A DNA stretch of 64,000 bases from Trogon surrucura (taxonomy: Eukaryota > Chordata > Aves > Trogoniformes > Trogonidae): contig CM036622.1 of the NCBI GenBank assembly GCA_020746105.1, forward strand, positions 19,569,487-19,633,486. Direction: 5' to 3'. Shown piece after piece: positions 60,241 through 64,000 of this stretch. A program made the translations under genes and the position numbers. How positions within the stretch are numbered: the first letter of the stretch is position 1; each line of letters opens with the position of its first letter. The notes beneath the pieces are model-generated. The model was not told the DNA's origin. It did not search any database and saw only the letters and a list, made by a program, of their open reading frames with translations.

Positions 60241-63200
60241 CAATAGGTTTGGGGGTTCTTCTTTTGATTGAATGGGGTAATAACTGCCAATAGAGTCCAT
60301 CAAGACAACACATGATAAGATTAAGCGTGTTACGCAACTATCCCCCTCTACACTCCAACTGAGGGGCTCACTGATATCACCCAATGACAACAAGGGACCT
60401 TGTAGCATTCTGCAGTGAAGGTTAGGGATAAGGAAGCCAGATCTTCAGGAGTTAGATCAGGGGAAATCAAGAGGCTCCCTTCTGTGACTGCATGTTCCTC
60501 CTCATCTTTGTTACTGTGCCTCTTATCACCAGAGCCAGATGCTGAGAGAGCTGGTGGAGGGCACAACAGCCAGTAACTGAAGCCAGGGACAATAGTCTGG
60601 GTGTTTGGGTGTGGTGGCCAACAGCAGCTGAACACAATCACTTGATGCAAAGTCTTGGCCATGGCCGAAAGCATCCCTGCCCCACAGCGCCTTTTTGAGA
60701 GGAGAAGCAAGCAACATACGTTTCCCCTCGCCTAGCCTGAGATTTCCTATGCATAGGTGCCACAGCTACTGGCCAAAACCAACCCTCAGTGCAGGTGGTG
60801 GTGTCTTTTACTTTGTCTATTAACAAGCAGGCAACTTCCGTCTCCACAAGAGAAGCAGTCCATCTCCTCAGATGTTGTGAAAGGCCCTCTTGCCTCCAAA
60901 TCCTTTGTTAAGCACATCAAGTAACAAAAAGTTGGTTTGTGATGTGATCTTTTGGCTCAGTCCTAGCACATTGCTCTGGAGAAGGGAGAAGACATTACCA
61001 ACCGCCATAGTTTTCTTACCAGGAAGATGATCCTATAATCCTAACACAGGGCAGGAAACAAAAAGGAAGTTTAAGATTCCCCCAAAACCAGCTAATAACC
61101 CCCATAGTTTCAAGAACAAAGGACTATTGTGTCTCAGAGCTTAGTGGATGGGCTTTCTAGTCATAGTCAGCTATAGGACTAGAGGCAGAGCTTCCAACCT
61201 GTTTGCTTTTGATAGGAAAGCCACATCCAGCTACTTTCCAGCTCATGGTCTACTCCTAGCTTTGTCATTTCTGTATTCAGAAACAGATGTTCAAGTCTGT
61301 GCTTTGTTAGTCACATGGCTCAGCCCCCTTTGGAGCCATTCTGAGACTGAACTAAGTAGCACTAAGTGCTCCTGGGAACAGGCATGGAAATCTAGCATTG
61401 CTCTGACCCGAGCAAGGCCAGGAACCTAGAACAGTGTACGAGATAGCATCACTCCCTTCAGAGATACAAAGTAGGTTACCTGATCTATTTACAGGAGATG
61501 TTAAGTCCTACCACTGGTTTCCATCCTGCTTGGAGAAAAGCAAGGGCCAAGAGTGGAAGACTACCTCTAACATGCAGCATCAGAGAAAGCAGTTCTATGA
61601 GACGAGGAAACAGACCTCTGCTTTTTTTAATCCCACCGTTTTGGTTTTTTTTTTCAACTTAACTCTCTCAATTGGAGCTGCCATTAACACCTTAGAAAAG
61701 GAAGCACAAGCTGCAGTAGACTTCTCAAAAGCCAGATCATGCTTGGACACAGAAATGTCAAGTCTAGAGAGGTCTGCTCCTGGGAATTTTGGTTCAACTG
61801 CCAGCTACAGTCAGTAGAGAACACAGGGACCTGTGGGCGATTTAAACAGAACAAGTACTCTTTTCTGCTACTGATATAATCTGGGACTGGCTGGTAGCAG
61901 ACCCTTGTACCTTAAAGTCAACAGCTCCCTTAAAGGTATAACAAAGACATTGTCAGTAAAAACAAACATGAATTTTTCTCTGTTAGGAGGTACCTTGTAT
62001 GATCTCACAACTACCTTCCTCTGCTGACACAAAATAGGTAAACCGAGAGTCATAAGCAATATTACTGATGTTGCCTTACCTATGATGGAAATACTGCAGA
62101 TCAAGAAGATCAACTAATATAGTGCTCTAATCTGGGAGATCAGTAGCTGAAAGCCTCAGCTAGGTAAAGCGTTAAATGTGACCTTTATAAGTAAAGCTGA
62201 TCTTGCAGGAAGTTGCATACTCAAAAAAAAAAAAAAGTAATTCCAGTGAAACAGAGGCACTCAAGATGCTTGAGATCTGGAGCTAATACATACCAGGAAG
62301 GGATTTCTTTCCTTGGCAGAAGGGAGGAGTCAAGAAGGAAAAAAGGAAAAAAAGCTTACTAAGAATGTTAACAGCAGACATTATAGCTAATTTCTTTGCA
62401 TTCCTTCCCCCCTCCTTTTCCTCCCATTTTTAAAAAACAGGAGCAAACTTGTGAGTTAAGGATTCTGATCAATGCAATATGTTAGGAAAAGAGAGCAGGA
62501 GGTCAAGAGGAAATGATTAATCCTGTGCAGAAGACTGGCAGGATGGGTCCTGGAATGGCTTACCAGAACAATGCCCCCACTAATAAGCAGGTCAAAAGAC
62601 CCTTACAGTGAACAGAAGCCCCAGTTACACTGTACATTAATATTCTCCCCTTAACCCAAAGTTACATTTATTCATTACAGGCAGATTCAAAAAAACCAAG
62701 AGTTGAATTAGAAGACAGGTGAAAAAGTTGTGGTGCCAGACACAAGCAGGAAGTCTGAAAGACAAAGGATCACAACAACTCTGAAAGTGTTAAGAGCTCC
62801 ATTCCAACATGGTATTTGCAGAAGGTTTCAGTGAACTAAGGAAGGAGGGTAGAACGCACAGATTTTGGTTATAGCACTGACTTTTCACGTGATGGACCAA
62901 TGCCTCTTCTTGACAAAGACTGCTCTTCTGTTAGCAGCATACTTCAGTGTGCTGGAGAAAAAAAAGCAAGCAACTTCACTGCAGGAAACACTTTGGACTC
63001 AAAGGCACACATGGTTGAAGGTTCACTGTGAGAGAGCTGTTTAGTACTGTGGTTTCACAGTGTTAAAACAGAAGCAATATAATCCTGAGAGATCCTCAGC
63101 TTCAGGTCATTATTCCCCATCACACACCATTTTCCCCCTCCAGTTCAGTCAGGGAAAGTCAGCTCTACTTCCAAAGAGATCACAAACTTATACAAAACAG

Positions 63201-64000
63201 TACGACCTCACAGATCCATGTTTGCAAGTACGCAGCGAGGGGTTCACAACTGCTTCAAGGCTGACCCAAGCAAACCCTCCTATTAAAAGAGCCACCACCC
63301 CATTACCATTCTGTAGTTTTGTCAACTCCTTCATGAAAGCATTAGCACCTTGTAGTGCCATCAGAGACCTGATCTGGCAGAAGACTACATGCTCATCATC
63401 TAAAAAGAATAAAGCTTCTCATACACCAGCTCAGTTCCGTAGTAATGGCTTTGTCACACTGATGTTGAGGCACCAACAGGAATTCCACTACAGGTGTAAA
63501 AGCCAGCACTGACATAAAAGCAAGTGGTGGGACACTGGGAGCGTTGGAGGGGCTGGTGGGCCCCTTCTCTCTGCAGTAGCGTGTCCTTCATTCGCCAGGA
63601 CCACTGCAGAAACACTGCTTGAAGGAAAATGGTGGGGAGGGAACGCCCACCAGCAGTATCATCAATTTTGCCTTTGTATAAGCAAAGGGTCTGCATTTTT
63701 AGGAGCTGGAGGCAGCCTGGTAAGGCCAAACACCAGCTTCCAACAACGAGGAAGCAAAATGGTAGAACTGTATCAGTGCTTTTCAACACAAGCTGTCATT
63801 AATGTTCACAGTGCTCCCCACAGCAGCGTGTGAATGCTACTTTGCTACTTAAACATGAATATTTATCCTTCAGGTCCACCTCCCCAGTAACCTGGGCCTT
63901 GCAGCCCCCCTCCCACCCCACGCCAGAGGAACAGAGCTGCACACAGAGCTAGGGGCCAAGTACAGCATTTTGGCAGCAAGACCAGTTCTCACGGCATGAC

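Larger units (their letters stand above)
42372..64000 (-). other. TRIM71 intron 1 (partial)
   Basis: At least 21.6 kb of the first TRIM71 intron. It holds CR1 copies at 49.0 and 59.9 kb, an A/C-rich tract at 45.4 kb, a G15 run, a 30-nt tandem duplication at 56.16 kb and a mixed TAAT/CpG block near 46 kb. I searched for a RING-type cysteine/histidine exon on the minus strand and found none. No other gene was recognised on either strand. Stretches not listed separately (42.4-45.4, 47.5-49.0, 49.3-56.1, 56.3-59.8, 60.3-64.0 kb) show nothing that I can support. Confidence 0.75.

Overview
The window is vertebrate nuclear DNA, most likely from a bird. It has long AT-rich introns with consensus U2 splice sites, two genes that match well-conserved vertebrate proteins exon by exon, and interspersed repeats that are almost all 5'-truncated CR1 LINE fragments. 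Sparse CR1 with no SINEs is typical of birds; another sauropsid such as a turtle or crocodilian cannot be excluded. No bacterial-type operons, CRISPR arrays, tRNA or rRNA genes were seen.

Layout. (1) 1-19,055, plus strand: the 3' part of CNOT10, a subunit of the CCR4-NOT deadenylase complex. Eleven coding exons join in one uninterrupted frame of 456 complete codons plus a stop, ending at 18,917. A short 3' UTR and an AATAAA at 19,032 follow. One intron (7,531-12,481) uses a GC donor in place of GT. (2) 19,056-20,295: a short spacer between two converging genes. (3) About 20,295-42,371, minus strand: the last three coding exons of TRIM71 (LIN41), with the B-box 2 C-terminus, the coiled coil, and the filamin domain plus six-bladed NHL propeller. 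Its very long 3' UTR (6.3 or 7.5 kb, depending on the poly(A) site) carries four 8-mer let-7 sites and one miR-125 (lin-4 family) site. (4) 42,372-64,000: TRIM71 intron 1. The RING-containing first exon and promoter were not found and should lie beyond 64,000.

Repeats. Seven CR1 pieces were found: 14.6, 17.8, 32.85, 33.35, 39.9, 49.0 and 59.9 kb. The 1.2-kb copy at 39.9 kb still shows decayed reverse-transcriptase and C-terminal ORF2 sequence. There are also several homopolymer runs, a (TC)n, two short tandem duplications and a 200-bp A/C-only-like tract at 45.4 kb.

How the parts relate. Both genes act in post-transcriptional repression. CNOT10 belongs to the N-terminal CNOT1 module of CCR4-NOT. 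TRIM71 binds RNA hairpins through its NHL domain and represses targets, and is itself the classic let-7 target. They lie tail to tail with 3' ends only 1.2-2.4 kb apart. I recall the human genes as tandem on one strand, so the orientation here deserves checking. I found no undescribed coding system. The most informative signals are the heterochronic microRNA sites, the GC-AG intron, the convergent arrangement and a candidate regulatory block in TRIM71 intron 1.
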